Shown here: positions 1 through 10,708 of the stretch, piece after piece | Position numbering within the stretch: position 1 is the first letter of the stretch | Layout: each line of letters opens with the position of its first letter | Source: Phytophthora quininea | Taxonomy: Eukaryota; Oomycota; Peronosporomycetes; Peronosporales; Peronosporaceae | Assembly (NCBI GenBank): GCA_011947345.1 | Contig: JAAVTG010001003.1 | Coordinates: forward strand, 806,001-870,000 | Direction of reading: 5' to 3' | DNA length: 64,000 nucleotides | The notes under the pieces: generated by a model | What the model was told of the DNA's origin: nothing | What the model saw: the letters and a program-made list of their open reading frames with translations, nothing else | The model's database searches: none | Program-made: the position numbers and the translations under genes

Positions 1-919
1 ACTGCTCTCTGTGCGTTGTGGTGACGATAGCAATCCCTCATGAGCTCCTGCTCTTGTTGAATTTCGCCAGAAGTTTAAAGTGGTTGTATATGGTGGTTGA
101 AGCGACTGAAATGAGACCGAGTCTTGACTGTTAACACTTCGTCACCTCCGCGAAGTTCTACTGCTTCCGATAAATAAAAGCACTCCAGGGTAAAACAGCT
201 CCATTATTGATGCCCGGTGCACAACACCATCGCAATCCACGCAGAAAACGATGAGTCAGCAACACTAAACCAAGGAAATCTTGTCGTGTGCCCTGCCGCC
301 CCGCACCACCATCTGCAGCGACGCGTCTCGCAAGCGTGGTTCCTAGCGTGGGTGAGCGCTCGAGTCGGTTAAGCCAACACGGACTGCAACGCGGTCTGCA
401 TGCTGCCGACCCGTTTTGCAAACGACCGTGTTTGATAAACACCAGTACACGCGGTGGAACGGCCAGCAATAATACGCGACCAGCCGGCTCGGGCCATTAG
501 TTCGCAAAACAGCGGTGGTGCCTCGGAACCGATGTTGCCCCAACACTCAACACTAGAGACCGGAGACCCCTTTCCCTCCACTCATCGACACCGAGGAGGC
601 CTGAGGTATTTTTCGCAGGCAGCAACGCGGAAATGGAGTCTCGGCCCCAGTGAAATGCCACAGGGCCCGGGTGAGTCAGGTGCGCAACACCGGCTACCGA
701 GGAAAATCCGCTCCGCACCGGTCGACTCAGGCGACTTCCACCCCCACTTGCAGGGCTCAAAGCGTTTCGCCACTCTCGCCCGTCCAACCGGGGTGGTCGA
801 TTCGTCAGCGTTATCGCTTACTTGTACATGTACGGCATGCATTGCGTCTTGAATGTCTTAAAAGGACCCTATGGATATCCTGCTGCAGCGACCGCCCTCT
901 CCCTATCGACCCGAAGCAC
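1..919. other. No gene recognised
   Basis: Open frames here are short, overlap on both strands and match nothing I know. The stretch is the 5' flank of the first zinc-finger gene. A pyrimidine-rich tract ending in TTGCAG lies further on, near 1025-1037, and might be a 3' splice site of that gene. Confidence 0.4.
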
Positions 920-1810
920 ATGCCGACGAAGCCGACGCCGTCTCTGAAAGGCGAGATCCAGCGAGTCGAGACAGCAGGCTGTAAAACTGCTGAAATGCGT
1001 CGCGAATATCGACCATTCTCACTTTTCCCCCTTGCAGTGAATACTCATGATGGCAAGTGTCAACGCCCCCGGGCCTTCTGCAACACGAACTGCGTGAGTC
1101 AGCAGTCGTTCTACAGCCTCCCGGTTCAGCCGATACTCTTCACGGGCTTCATGCCGACGCCGGTGGCCCAGCAGCAGTTTGGATTCGCACTACGGCGAGC
1201 CGACACCACTGCGCCGCGTCCGCGCAAACGGGTGCACGTGTGCCCCGTGGCGTCGTGCGGCAAGCGCTTCACGACGTCGGGTAACCTGTCCCGACACAAA
1301 CGGATGCACGGCAAAATCGACCCGCTCAAGTGTCCCGTCAGCGGCTGCATCTGCGTGTTCCCCAGCGCCAACAAGCTGGAGCGGCACCTCACGTTCCACT
1401 ACGGCGGCGACGTCAAGGTCTGCCACGTCGAGGCGTGCGGCCGGACGTTCAGCACCACGGGCAACTTGAACCGCCACCTGAAAAAGCACCACGGTGGAGT
1501 GGCGTCCCCACCGCCGGCGTCGCCCGCAGCAGCAGCGCGGTCGCCCTCGACGACGGCGGCCAAGTGCGAGGGTGGCATCAAAGAGGAGAGCTCAGTCTGC
1601 TCCAGTCCGTGCTCCAGTCCGTGCTCCACCGCCAGCGATTCCGGATCCGACGACGACAACGATAACGACGCCAGCATCGAGCCGTGGTGGTCGTCTCCGT
1701 CGGAGCCAGGGAGCAGCGCCGCAAAGTTTGACTGCGTGTGGAACGACGACTTGTTGGACGCGTTGAGCGTCATGCTGGACGACGCGATCGATGCTGAGGC
1801 CACGCGCTGA
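920..1810 (+). CDS. C2H2 zinc-finger protein, three-finger paralog (1 of 4)
   Basis: Likely nuclear, sequence-specific DNA-binding protein. Three C2H2 fingers lie in a row between about 1230 and 1490: a KRFTTSGNLSRH finger, a finger with CICVF and KLERH, and a TFSTTGNLNRH finger. The tail is Ser/Pro/Asp rich and ends in the WNDDLLDALSVML motif shared with the three paralogs downstream. It lacks the first finger (RRFNRKYTL type) that the others have. The start is uncertain. The frame is open back to 650 without an ATG; in-frame ATGs are at 920, 995 and 1151, and an acceptor-like TTGCAG near 1037 allows an upstream exon. The fingers and C-terminus are certain, the N-terminus is not. Target genes cannot be read from sequence. 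Confidence 0.75.
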   Translation: MPTKPTPSLKGEIQRVETAGCKTAEMRREYRPFSLFPLAVNTHDGKCQRPRAFCNTNCVSQQSFYSLPVQPILFTGFMPTPVAQQQFGFALRRADTTAPRPRKRVHVCPVASCGKRFTTSGNLSRHKRMHGKIDPLKCPVSGCICVFPSANKLERHLTFHYGGDVKVCHVEACGRTFSTTGNLNRHLKKHHGGVASPPPASPAAAARSPSTTAAKCEGGIKEESSVCSSPCSSPCSTASDSGSDDDNDNDASIEPWWSSPSEPGSSAAKFDCVWNDDLLDALSVMLDDAIDAEATR

Positions 1811-2713
1811 TAAAATAGATAGAGAACACTTCAGGGATAACAAGCAAATCAATGGCCACGCAAATGAAATCCAACTAGATGTCGACTTCAATATGAATTT
1901 CTTGGGCAGTGGACAGCGCCCGAAAAAAATGTTTAGCCCACGATTGAGATCGGCAATCGTGCAGCAAAGTTGGCATTGCCCAAAGCGCAGCCGCCATCTT
2001 CCTGCGCGAACTTCCACTAGCACTCGTTGTCCAGAAATGGCAGCAGATCCAATGCGACGGAGCCATTCGCCACGGATGGCTCTGCGGCCATGTCAAACGG
2101 CAAGAGCACACGAACGACCACGTAGGGGCTTGGTCACGGGTGTTATCGCGCTGATCAAGTGTTGTGAAAGATGTGCGAGGGTAGTGTATCCGAGCCTCAT
2201 CCGCCAGGCTGCCAGCCCGAGGCTGGTCGGCGTTCTGGCCTCGTCAAAGCTTTCGGGAGCAAAATGCCATTCCATCGGATCACTGCCTGGGGTAACTAAC
2301 GCCTCGGTCTGCTCTCGGAGCGAATGAATTATCTGTCCGGAAGCCATCACAAGCGTTCCCGAACCGATCAGAGCTCGGATAAGAAACCCCGTGCAGCGTC
2401 GTGAAAAGTGTGTGCTCGACGGCGGGGATTCACCGCTATTTCGCGGCCACTCATCAGCCTTGCACCAAGTGGGGGGACCACGTCTTGACGAGCCCGTCGA
2501 GTTGTCGCCTGTAGGCGTAGCTGGCGTCTCGTGAGATCTCAGGGAGTGTGGCTACCAGCCCGTGCAGAGTCACACGATGGCAAGTGGCTGGCGTGATGAA
2601 GATGTGAGAACGGCCGGGTCAACAGCGTGTCATCCCACCGTTCATTATCGCTTTGGCGCGACGACAGACAGCGTCTACTAGCGAATTGGCAGCGCCGAAC
2701 AGAGTAGACAACC
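1811..2713. other. Intergenic, no gene recognised
   Basis: Spacer between zinc-finger paralogs 1 and 2. The open frames (for example 1791-2327 on +) show no domain and no codon pattern like the neighbouring genes. Confidence 0.4.
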
Positions 2714-3506
2714 ATGGTGGCGCAGATCGACGACAAGCAGACCCACACGCACTCGAACAAGGCCGGCGTGAAGCGTCCGCTGGGCACTCGGCCGCCGGCC
2801 ATCCACGCGTGCCCGCAACCAGGATGTACGCGCCGCTTCAACCGCAAGTACACACTGGCGGAGCACATCAAGACCCACACGGGCGAACGCCCGCATGTGT
2901 GTCCCGTTCGTACATGTGGCAAGCGCTTCAGCACCTCGGGCAACTTGTCACGCCACAAGCGTCTGCACGGCTACATCGAGCCCCTCAAGTGTCCCGTGCA
3001 GGGCTGCATCTGCACGTTTCCCAGCAATAACAAGCTGGAGAAGCATATGAAGTTCCACTACGGCGGCGCCGTCAAGGTGTGCGTGGTGCCTGGCTGCGGC
3101 AAGACCTTCAGCACGACGGGCAACCTGAACCGCCACCTCAAGCACCAGCACCCGGATCTGCCGCCCACGGGTCTGCAGCACCCGGTGCAGGTGCCGCAGC
3201 CGATCATGACGACGTCGGTGGTGGCCCCGTGCCGCAGTTCATCCACCGCAGCCCCACCAGCGCCGAGCAGTGGTCCGTCCTCTCGGGGTGCCGACCTTCA
3301 AGCCTCGCATCTCGTGCTGGCCTGGTCAGCAGGTACCGGCGCAGCAGCAGCAACAGTTCTTGCTGCCGCCGTACGGACAGCAGCCCATGCCCCAGACCTT
3401 CTACTCGCCCACGCGGTCGTGCTCGGAGCTGTTTGAGGACGTGTGGAATAACGAGCTCTTGGACACGCTCGTAACCGTGCTGCACGACCCCACCGTGCGC
3501 TGCTAA
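2714..3506 (+). CDS. C2H2 zinc-finger protein, four fingers (2 of 4); 3' end is the seed of the tandem array
   Basis: Putative transcription factor with four C2H2 fingers between about 2805 and 3150: RRFNRKYTLAEH, KRFSTSGNLSRH, CTFPSNNKLEKH and KTFSTTGNLNRH. A Gln-rich stretch (QQQQQFLLPPYGQQ) and the family C-terminal motif WNNELLDTLVTVL follow. The frame breaks twice, near 3222 in a C run and near 3285 in a G run. The third array copy of the same stretch has one more G at the second site (near 9943), which opens the frame, so a contracted homopolymer is likely. The last 275 bp (3232-3506) are the start of a 3.33 kb unit repeated four times. ATG at 2714 directly precedes the basic N-terminus. 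Confidence 0.8.
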
Positions 3507-4051
3507 GAGAGAGAGAGAGAGGAGGCAACAGGTATTTAGGAAAGAGTAAGGAGTGAGTGAGCCCCAAGTAACAGGTCGCTGTGCAGTAAATACATTCGTA
3601 TCATGAAGAAGAACTTGGTGGGCGTCCATGGCGTTGAGGCAGCTCGAACTGAAGAGCTCGTGCTTCCTCAGCTTGGTTTTCGCGACGATCTTATTGCGAC
3701 GCACCGAAAGAAGGCCATTTTATTTCCATATCTCATGTTATCTTGAATCGAGTATGCCTTCGCGCGGCTACGTTGCATACCAACAACAAGTACGATTGCA
3801 TAATTGTGTGACGTGGCTCGTCGCCTGCAATGTGGACATGATCTACTGAAAACAGGAGGAGTACACGTCCAGGTCTGTGAAACACACACGGGGCTGGGCG
3901 ACATCTTCGAATATAGACAAGACACGACCAACCTGACCGCGCCCGTTCCCGCAGTGCCGCGGCGTGGCAGGGGAAGAGGCCCCCGCCAAAGCCGAAAGCG
4001 TGAGGGCAGTACATACTACACTAACCACAGTAATCAGTGTTAGTGGTTGAA

Positions 4052-6201
4052 TAGTGTTAGTTTTTATTAGAGTTACTAATACTAATACATGTACACTCGG
4101 AATAGCATGAAAAACTAACACTAATTTGGTGTCAAACTGAAACCGAGTTTGTAACACTTCCTATTCCGCCCCTTCGCACCGAGAACAACTTTTCGTCATT
4201 CATGTCACCATCGTCATCCTCAGGAACCCCCGAAGGCCCTACCGCATTGAAGAAGCCATGGAGAGGACCCGTCACTTCGCCGAGGATCGACAAGACATTC
4301 GTCGCAGAGCTGCAGCGGACGAGCGACAAGTTTCAGCGCCGCGGAATCATATAGAACCTGATGAGCAAGTAAAGGATCCAGTGAATCCAGCTCCAACTTC
4401 AGGAACACGCAAACGGTAGCCCCCAGCACGTCGCCACCAAGCAGGACAAATTGGCTGTCATCAATTGGATGATTGAGGCAGACAAATTCGACCCAAAGTT
4501 TCTTTTCAAACACACGATCGACCAGTTTCCGCAATGTTTCCGTGCGGTATCCGATTCCGCCAACTTCATGAAGGCATCTCGATGATGGAAAGGACGCGAA
4601 CCATTTCTCTCTGCCTATTGTGGCCCCGACAACCGCATGTCTGTGCAAGTAGTGCAACCACGTATTCGAAAACATGTACTCCTGAAAGCTTTACCCGGCC
4701 GTGGTCGCAAACGGGAACCATGGACTGCATGGCTGCTCGACCAACTCCACGAAGAATTTCATCGGCTTCGCAAAGCCGGGTTGAAACTTACTCCTGCCGT
4801 ACTGGTCACCGTAGCGCAGTATATTCTCGCCAACTCGACACACAGCGAATACTGCATAAAGGTTATTCCTCCTGGCAAACTGGTACGGTTTTACAACCGC
4901 ATCAACGTAAGGTGGGCTCAATCGTTTCAAGAACGGTTTAATATCGTACAGAGGAAACAATGTGGAAGAAAACAGCTTAGTCCCGCGAAAGAACTGCACA
5001 TTGAAAAGGAGGTGGCGTTCCACATCGGCGTCTTAAAACGGGGGGCAATGGAGAATTTGTGAGTTTTCATATAGCGAACATGGATGAAACCCACTTCATC
5101 GTTGACACGGATAATGGGGAACTCTCAACACAAAGGGTGGTCAGCATATTCGGTACGCAGAAGTCGTATCCGGAACGTCTGGAATGACGATGGTGGTGTT
5201 AATTAACGGTGGAGTGTCTGCACGCATTGGCGTGCCGATGATGATTTTCGTAAATCCCGACTGCAACTACCCTATTCGAGGTGTCCCCGACAACATACCT
5301 GGTAAGGCGTACGTGACTGTGGAGTCGTACGGACCCACGTGGCTATAGACACATACAGCCATACGTGACTGTGGAGTCGTGCGAACACACAGTGCTGTGG
5401 ACTCAAACTATTTTTGGTTTTGCTTTGCTGTTTGTAGGAGTGACTTATCGCACGGCGAAAAAGTATTCATGACGTTCACCGTCTTTGCGCAATGGCTCGG
5501 CGAGCGGCAAGTCAACCCCAAGAAGCCTGGCAGTCGGAAGGCGATTTTGTGGGCCGACAATTACAGCGGCCATGCTCTTATAGAAAACGTAAAAACTCAG
5601 CTACAGCAGCTCAGCGTTGAGCTTCGGTTCTTTCCACCCAATGCTACCCATCTCGTTCAGCCTGCTGACTCATTCGCGATTTCCAAAAGTAAAAGATGCC
5701 TGGATGAAGCGGTGGAACGAGAAAAAGTGGCTATGATCTGGAACGAGGAGTAGCAAAACAATGTCAGAAGAGATAGATCATGGTCCGGCGCTCTAAAACA
5801 ACAGGTAAAGGTTTATTTGCAGCTCGCTGCTGATGCCGTGACGGATGTAAACGCCCAGAGAACATCGAAGACAAACATCACGTACGCCCAGAAGGCTATG
5901 ATACGCTGCGGACTGGCATGCGCTGGTGATACGTGGAGCGTGAACCAATTGAGTGACGAGTTGCAGTACATTGTTGACAAACACTACGACCACTTCTTGG
6001 GCAAGCCCGTCTCAGTAGGACCTGGGTTTAATAACGACGATCACACTTCCGAAAGTGAAGAGCGTCTCGAAGCTGAAGTGTAAAGTGAACTAACACTCAT
6101 TTTGGTACCTTAGATAGTGTTAGTTTTTAATTGGTGTTATTAACACTGGTTAGCGTGGTTTTTGGAAATGGAGACTCTCGCAAATAGTGTTATTAACACT
6201 A
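4052..6201 (+). mobile_element. Decayed pogo-like (DDE_1, Tc1/mariner superfamily) transposon, array copy 1
   Basis: About 2.15 kb carrying a broken DDE_1 transposase. Both ends are studded with AGTGTTA/TAACACT motifs (around 4035, 4052, 4112 and 4151 on the left; 6089, 6115, 6135 and 6186 on the right). The ends given are my best guess: TA-GTGTTAG on the left and TAACAC-TA on the right, which fits the TA target duplication of this superfamily, but the inverted terminal match is short (about 7 bp). An outer or inner boundary is possible. Confidence 0.6.
4202..6083 (+). pseudogene. pogo-like DDE_1 transposase pseudogene, array copy 1
   Basis: Fragments in order: QDKLAVINWMIEADKFDPKF (4442 on), an in-frame TGA at 4583-4585, a long open block from 4586 to about 5045 that includes GRGRKREPWTAWLLDQLHEE, a shift at a G run near 5040, NMDETHFIVD with the first catalytic Asp (about 5080), further shifts near 5185 and 5370, then WADNYSGH (second Asp, about 5553) and FPPNATHLVQPAD (third Asp, about 5632). 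A C-terminal block follows at 5817-6083. The catalytic residues are recognisable but the gene cannot encode a single protein. The same stop and shifts recur in the other three copies. Confidence 0.85.
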
Positions 6202-6560
6202 CATGCTGTATCTAATTGCCGAGTGAAACGAAGGGCCGCCCAGCCAAGCGTAGCTGGGTTGGTCACTTTTGTACAAAATCCTGCTAGAACTTATCAGATT
6301 GTGTGATAGAGGTAGAATGTCGCCCCCTACAATTTTCAAGGTAAGTGATGCTCTCGTGTGAATACCCGACAGATTGTGTGTTTCGTGGGTTCTGTCCTGT
6401 TTTTCGCGATTAAGTACGGTTGTGCTTTTGTGCTTTGTGCGCGCGAACATCAATCGCGTTGACGCGTCAACTTCCTGCAGCATCAACTTCCTGCCGCGAA
6501 GCGGAAAACTGGCCTTTGAGCCCTCTCGGTCGCCACTGCGGGCTCCAATTTTCCCACATT

Positions 6561-6835
6561 CCGCAGTTCATCCACCGCAGCCCCACCAGCGCCGAGCAGT
6601 GGTCCGTCCTCTCGGGGTGCCGACCTTCAAGCCTCGCATCTCGTGCTGGCCTGGTCAGCAGGTACCGGCGCAGCAGCAGCAACAGTTCTTGCTGCCGCCG
6701 TACGGACAGCAGCCCATGCCCCAGACCTTCTACTCGCCCACGCGGTCGTGCTCGGAGCTGTTTGAGGACGTGTGGAATAACGAGCTCTTGGACACGCTCG
6801 TAACCGTGCTGCACGACCCCACCGTGCGCTGCTAA
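6561..6835 (+). pseudogene. 5'-truncated copy of zinc-finger gene 2 (C-terminal tail only), array copy 2
   Basis: Duplicate of 3232-3506: Gln-rich segment, WNNELLDTLVTVL motif and stop, without any finger. The upstream frame is open through the junction from about 6374, but no in-frame ATG precedes the tail, so translation is doubtful. Confidence 0.8.
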
Positions 6836-7379
6836 GAGAGAGAGAGAGGGAGGCAACAGGTATTTAGGAAAGAGTAAGGAGTGAGTGAGCCCCAAGTAAC
6901 AGGTCGCTGTGCAGTAAATACATTCGTATCATGAAGAAGAACTTGGTGGGCGTCCATGGCGTTGAGGCAGCTCGAACTGAAGAGCTCGTGCTTCCTCAGC
7001 TTGGTTTTCGCGACGATCTTATTGCGACGCACCGAAAGAAGGCCATTTTATTTCCATATCTCATGTTATCTTGAATCGAGTATGCCTTCGCGCGGCTACG
7101 TTGCATACCAACAACAAGTACGATTGCATAATTGTGTGACGTGGCTCGTCGCCTGCAATGTGGACATGATCTACTGAAAACAGGAGGAGTACACGTCCAG
7201 GTCTGTGAAACACACACGGGGCTGGGCGACATCTTCGAATATAGACAAGACACGACCAACCTGACCGCGCCCGTTCCCGCAGTGCCGCGGCGTGGCAGGG
7301 GAAGAGGCCCCCGCCAAAGCCGAAAGCGTGAGGGCAGTACATACTACACTAACCACAGTAATCAGTGTTAGTGGTTGAA

Positions 7380-9529
7380 TAGTGTTAGTTTTTATTAGAG
7401 TTACTAATACTAATACATGTACACTCGGAATAGCATGAAAAACTAACACTAATTTGGTGTCAAACTGAAACCGAGTTTGTAACACTTCCTATTCCGCCCC
7501 TTCGCACCGAGAACAACTTTTCGTCATTCATGTCACCATCGTCATCCTCAGGAACCCCCGAAGGCCCTACCGCATTGAAGAAGCCATGGAGAGGACCCGT
7601 CACTTCGCCGAGGATCGACAAGACATTCGTCGCAGAGCTGCAGCGGACGAGCGACAAGTTTCAGCGCCGCGGAATCATATAGAACCTGATGAGCAAGTAA
7701 AGGATCCAGTGAATCCAGCTCCAACTTCAGGAACACGCAAACGGTAGCCCCCAGCACGTCGCCACCAAGCAGGACAAATTGGCTGTCATCAATTGGATGA
7801 TTGAGGCAGACAAATTCGACCCAAAGTTTCTTTTCAAACACACGATCGACCAGTTTCCGCAATGTTTCCGTGCGGTATCCGATTCCGCCAACTTCATGAA
7901 GGCATCTCGATGATGGAAAGGACGCGAACCATTTCTCTCTGCCTATTGTGGCCCCGACAACCGCATGTCTGTGCAAGTAGTGCAACCACGTATTCGAAAA
8001 CATGTACTCCTGAAAGCTTTACCCGGCCGTGGTCGCAAACGGGAACCATGGACTGCATGGCTGCTCGACCAACTCCACGAAGAATTTCATCGGCTTCGCA
8101 AAGCCGGGTTGAAACTTACTCCTGCCGTACTGGTCACCGTAGCGCAGTATATTCTCGCCAACTCGACACACAGCGAATACTGCATAAAGGTTATTCCTCC
8201 TGGCAAACTGGTACGGTTTTACAACCGCATCAACGTAAGGTGGGCTCAATCGTTTCAAGAACGGTTTAATATCGTACAGAGGAAACAATGTGGAAGAAAA
8301 CAGCTTAGTCCCGCGAAAGAACTGCACATTGAAAAGGAGGTGGCGTTCCACATCGGCGTCTTAAAACGGGGGGCAATGGAGAATTTGTGAGTTTTCATAT
8401 AGCGAACATGGATGAAACCCACTTCATCGTTGACACGGATAATGGGGAACTCTCAACACAAAGGGTGGTCAGCATATTCGGTACGCAGAAGTCGTATCCG
8501 GAACGTCTGGAATGACGATGGTGGTGTTAATTAACGGTGGAGTGTCTGCACGCATTGGCGTGCCGATGATGATTTTCGTAAATCCCGACTGCAACTACCC
8601 TATTCGAGGTGTCCCCGACAACATACCTGGTAAGGCGTACGTGACTGTGGAGTCGTACGGACCCACGTGGCTATAGACACATACAGCCATACGTGACTGT
8701 GGAGTCGTGCGAACACACAGTGCTGTGGACTCAAACTATTTTTGGTTTTGCTTTGCTGTTTGTAGGAGTGACTTATCGCACGGCGAAAAAGTATTCATGA
8801 CGTTCACCGTCTTTGCGCAATGGCTCGGCGAGCGGCAAGTCAACCCCAAGAAGCCTGGCAGTCGGAAGGCGATTTTGTGGGCCGACAATTACAGCGGCCA
8901 TGCTCTTATAGAAAACGTAAAAACTCAGCTACAGCAGCTCAGCGTTGAGCTTCGGTTCTTTCCACCCAATGCTACCCATCTCGTTCAGCCTGCTGACTCA
9001 TTCGCGATTTCCAAAAGTAAAAGATGCCTGGATGAAGCGGTGGAACGAGAAAAAGTGGCTATGATCTGGAACGAGGAGTAGCAAAACAATGTCAGAAGAG
9101 ATAGATCATGGTCCGGCGCTCTAAAACAACAGGTAAAGGTTTATTTGCAGCTCGCTGCTGATGCCGTGACGGATGTAAACGCCCAGAGAACATCGAAGAC
9201 AAACATCACGTACGCCCAGAAGGCTATGATACGCTGCGGACTGGCATGCGCTGGTGATACGTGGAGCGTGAACCAATTGAGTGACGAGTTGCAGTACATT
9301 GTTGACAAACACTACGACCACTTCTTGGGCAAGCCCGTCTCAGTAGGACCCGGGTTTAATAACGACGATCACACTTCCGAAAGTGAAGAGCGTCTCGAAG
9401 CTGAAGTGTAAAGTGAACTAACACTCATTTTGGTACCTTAGATAGTGTTAGTTTTTAATTGGTGTTATTAACACTGGTTAGCGTGGTTTTTGGAAATGGA
9501 GACTCTCGCAAATAGTGTTATTAACACTA
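7380..9529 (+). mobile_element. Decayed pogo-like transposon, array copy 2
   Basis: Second copy, with the same end motifs and internal structure as 4052-6201. It arose by duplication of the whole 3.33 kb unit, not by a new transposition, because its flanks are also duplicated. Confidence 0.6.
7530..9411 (+). pseudogene. pogo-like transposase pseudogene, array copy 2
   Basis: Carries the same internal TGA (about 7911) and the same frame breaks as copy 1, so it was dead before it was duplicated. Confidence 0.85.
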
Positions 9530-9889
9530 CATGCTGTATCTAATTGCCGAGTGAAACGAAGGGCCGCCCAGCCAAGCGTAGCTGGGTTGGTCACTTTTGT
9601 ACAAAATCCTGCTAGAACTTATCAGATTGTGTGATAGAGGTAGAATGTCGCCCCCTACAATTTTCAAGGTAAGTGATGCTCTCGTGTGAATACCCGACAG
9701 ATTGTGTGTTTCGTGGGTTCTGTCCTGTTTTTCGCGATTAAGTACGGTTGTGCTTTTGTGCTTTGTGCGCGCGAACATCAATCGCGTTGACGCGTCAACT
9801 TCCTGCAGCATCAACTTCCTGCCGCGAAGCGGAAAAACTGGCCTTTGAGCCCTCTCGGTCGCCACTGCGGGCTCCAATTTTCCCACATT

Positions 9890-10165
9890 CCGCAGTTCAT
9901 CCACCGCAGCCCCACCAGCGCCGAGCAGTGGTCCGTCCTCTCGGGGGTGCCGACCTTCAAGCCTCGCATCTCGTGCTGGCCTGGTCAGCAGGTACCGGCG
10001 CAGCAGCAGCAACAGTTCTTGCTGCCGCCGTACGGACAGCAGCCCATGCCCCAGACCTTCTACTCGCCCACGCGGTCGTGCTCGGAGCTGTTTGAGGACG
10101 TGTGGAATAACGAGCTCTTGGACACGCTCGTAACCGTGCTGCACGACCCCACCGTGCGCTGCTAA
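9890..10165 (+). pseudogene. 5'-truncated copy of zinc-finger gene 2, array copy 3
   Basis: As in copy 2, but one extra G near 9943 joins the segment reading IHRSPTSAEQWSVLSG to the Gln-rich tail in one frame. This suggests the original protein reads this way and that the other copies lack a base. Confidence 0.8.
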
Positions 10166-10708
10166 GAGAGAGAGAGAGGGAGGCAACAGGTATTTAGGAA
10201 AGAGTAAGGAGTGAGTGAGCCCCAAGTAACAGGTCGCTGTGCAGTAAATACATTCGTATCATGAAGAAGAACTTGGTGGGCGTCCATGGCGTTGAGGCAG
10301 CTCGAACTGAAGAGCTCGTGCTTCCTCAGCTTGGTTTTCGCGACGATCTTATTGCGACGCACCGAAAGAAGGCCATTTTATTTCCATATCTCATGTTATC
10401 TTGAATCGAGTATGCCTTCGCGCGGCTACGTTGCATACCAACAACAAGTACGATTGCATAATTGTGTGACGTGGCTCGTCGCCTGCAATGTGGACATGAT
10501 CTACTGAAAACAGGAGGAGTACACGTCCAGGTCTGTGAAACACACACGGGGCTGGGCGACATCTTCGAATATAGACAAGACACGACCAACCTGACCGCGC
10601 CCGTTCCCGCAGTGCCGCGGCGTGGCAGGGAAGAGGCCCCCGCCAAAGCCGAAAGCGTGAGGGCAGTACATACTACACTAACCACAGTAATCAGTGTTAG
10701 TGGTTGAA

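Noticed and set aside
158..852. Overlapping open frames on both strands in the first 850 bp
   Set aside because: Six-frame openness here reflects GC content. None shows a domain, a good start context or splicing.
4220..4675. Long minus-strand open frame in the transposon (repeated in each array copy)
   Set aside because: It is the antisense shadow of the transposase. The + strand text aligns with DDE_1 proteins, and the minus frame appears four times only because the unit is repeated.
6186..6202. Palindrome TAGTGTTATTAACACTA considered as an origin or operator
   Set aside because: It is one of many AGTGTTA motifs near the transposon ends and is repeated with each unit, so it is best read as subterminal transposon sequence.
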